Positions 63,202 to 64,000 of a stretch of 64,000 nucleotides of DNA are shown here, piece after piece; position 1 is the stretch's first letter; every line of letters begins with the position of its first letter. The DNA is taken from contig NZ_CP031555.1 of assembly GCF_003403095.1 (NCBI RefSeq), positions 558,001 to 622,000 of the forward strand, read 5' to 3'. A model generated the notes under the pieces. That model searched no databases and was not told the origin of the DNA. It was given only the letters and a program-made list of their open reading frames with translations. Both the position numbers and the translations under genes were made by a program. The DNA comes from Thalassospira indica. GTDB lineage: Bacteria; Pseudomonadota; Alphaproteobacteria; Rhodospirillales; Thalassospiraceae.

Positions 63202-63857
63202 TCGAACTTCTCGTTGTCTATACGCCGTTTCTGATCGCCGCCCTGTTGCTTAACATCTCTCCGGGGCCGGATATGGCCTATATTGTCGGGCAAACCGCGG
63301 TGCACGGCCGCAAGATCGGCCTGTTTTCATCGCTTGGCGTGATTTCGGGCGCCTTTGTCCATGTTTTGGCGGCAACTTTTGGCCTTTCGGCCATTCTTGC
63401 CACCTCGGCGCTGGCCTTTGCCATCGTCAAATGGATTGGCGTTGCCTATCTGGTGTGGCTTGGCATCGGCGCATTGCGCAGCAGCTTTGCCAAATCCGAA
63501 AGTGATGCGCAATCGGCTGAACCGGCTGCCCCGATTTCGACCAAACCGATGACTGCCTTTGGCGCTTGGCGTCAGGGGGTGATGATTGATGTGCTTAATC
63601 CGAAGGTGGCGATTTTCTTCATGGCCTTCCTGCCGCAATTCATTGACTCAACCCGTGGCAATGGCGCGGTGCAGTTTCTGGTACTCGGCCTGATGGTGCT
63701 TCTGATTGCCTTTGTGGTTGAGGGCATGCTGGTTTTGGCCGTGGCCTCGGCTGCTGGCCGGATCAAGGGCAGTCGCAAGCTTGGCGCCTGGTTGAACCGC
63801 GCACTTGGCGGCATGTTCATCGCCCTTGGCATCCGTCTTGCCATTTCCCAGCAATAG
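63198..63857 (+). CDS. LysE family amino-acid exporter
   Basis: 219 residues with six helices. The N-terminus FLIAALLLNISPGPDMAYIVGQTAVHGRKIG (in part) has the SPGPD..Y signature of the RhtB/LysE family. Further helices include FSSLGVISGAFVHVLAATFGLSAILATSALAFAIVKW (in part) and FFMAFLPQFIDSTRG. It starts inside the end of the dinB gene. The substrate may be homoserine, threonine or another amino acid. The N-terminal lead helix is intact and the size is normal. Confidence 0.93.
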   Translation: MIELLVVYTPFLIAALLLNISPGPDMAYIVGQTAVHGRKIGLFSSLGVISGAFVHVLAATFGLSAILATSALAFAIVKWIGVAYLVWLGIGALRSSFAKSESDAQSAEPAAPISTKPMTAFGAWRQGVMIDVLNPKVAIFFMAFLPQFIDSTRGNGAVQFLVLGLMVLLIAFVVEGMLVLAVASAAGRIKGSRKLGAWLNRALGGMFIALGIRLAISQQ

Positions 63858-63877
63858 CCTGAAAAAATCAGCCTTGC

Positions 63878-64000
63878 TTAGGATTTCCGCGCCAGATAGG
63901 TGACCAGTGCCCGCGATGCCGGGGCGGCGGTAATGCCATGGGCAACCACGCTGATGCAGACGATCATGGTACCGGCGGCAAACAGTGGTTTGAACGCGCC
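63878..64000 (-). CDS. Cation/proton antiporter, C-terminal fragment (continues past the right edge)
   Basis: The last 40 codons of a leftward gene are visible and end in TAA at 63880-63878. The peptide FKPLFAAGTMIVCISVVAHG and then ITAAPASRALVTYL matches the end of CPA1/NhaP-type antiporters, where the final helix ends in VxHGxxxxP. The start and most of the protein lie outside the window. Confidence 0.65.
   Translation of the reverse strand, partial: GAFKPLFAAGTMIVCISVVAHGITAAPASRALVTYLARKS

Overview
The window looks like chromosomal DNA of a marine-type alphaproteobacterium, most probably a Rhodospirillales member close to Thalassospira. This rests on the moderately high GC, the large NAD-dependent glutamate dehydrogenase, the YejABEF peptide importer, a DUF1127 protein, HtpX and ybbA/ybbP/tesA synteny. 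It is a judgement from gene content, not a database match. No rRNA and no CRISPR array were seen.

Layout. At 1-4.3 kb is the 3' part of a large glutamate dehydrogenase. At 4.5-9.7 kb a TetR repressor sits beside an RND efflux adaptor and pump, with matching ATACC-N4-GGTAT sites ahead of the repressor and the adaptor. At 9.7-18 kb are a small gene interrupted by an in-frame amber codon, HtpX, a 539-aa unknown, a Bax-inhibitor-1 protein, a secreted protein with one CxxCH, and an acyl-CoA synthetase. At 18-22 kb lie ybbP, ybbA and divergent tesA. At 22.2-23.0 kb is an AT-rich gene-free stretch. At 23-30.8 kb are a J-domain protein, a FIST sensor, an aldo/keto reductase, pirin, thpR and a proC-like gene, then a MarR gene divergent from an EamA transporter and a reductase, with two near-identical palindromes between them.

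Accessory region, 30.89-38.50 kb: a 7.6-kb element bounded by a 15-bp direct repeat, whose right copy is the 3' end of tRNA-Ser(GGA). It carries a P4-type integrase, an AlpA regulator behind a structured leader, two further AlpA-like small proteins, and a 429-aa protein with the palm motifs of family A DNA polymerases. It also carries a putative origin or packaging region, a small terminase-like protein, a hydrophobic microprotein, a complete large terminase, an unknown helical protein and a lipoprotein. No capsid, portal, tail or lysis gene is visible, so it looks like a phage satellite that depends on another phage for particles.

At 38.9-64 kb the chromosome resumes: a membrane protein, a quinone oxidoreductase, a methyltransferase, DUF1127, a LysR regulator and the yejABEF operon, preceded by a tandem 17-bp repeat with 21-bp phasing. 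These are followed by two LysE exporters, a MarR regulator, an M17 aminopeptidase, a GST, a UDG-like protein, pterin carbinolamine dehydratase and an SDR. Last come three tandem EamA transporters divergent from an Lrp regulator, a K+/H+ antiporter, another EamA transporter, DinB, and the tail of a cation/proton antiporter running off the right edge.
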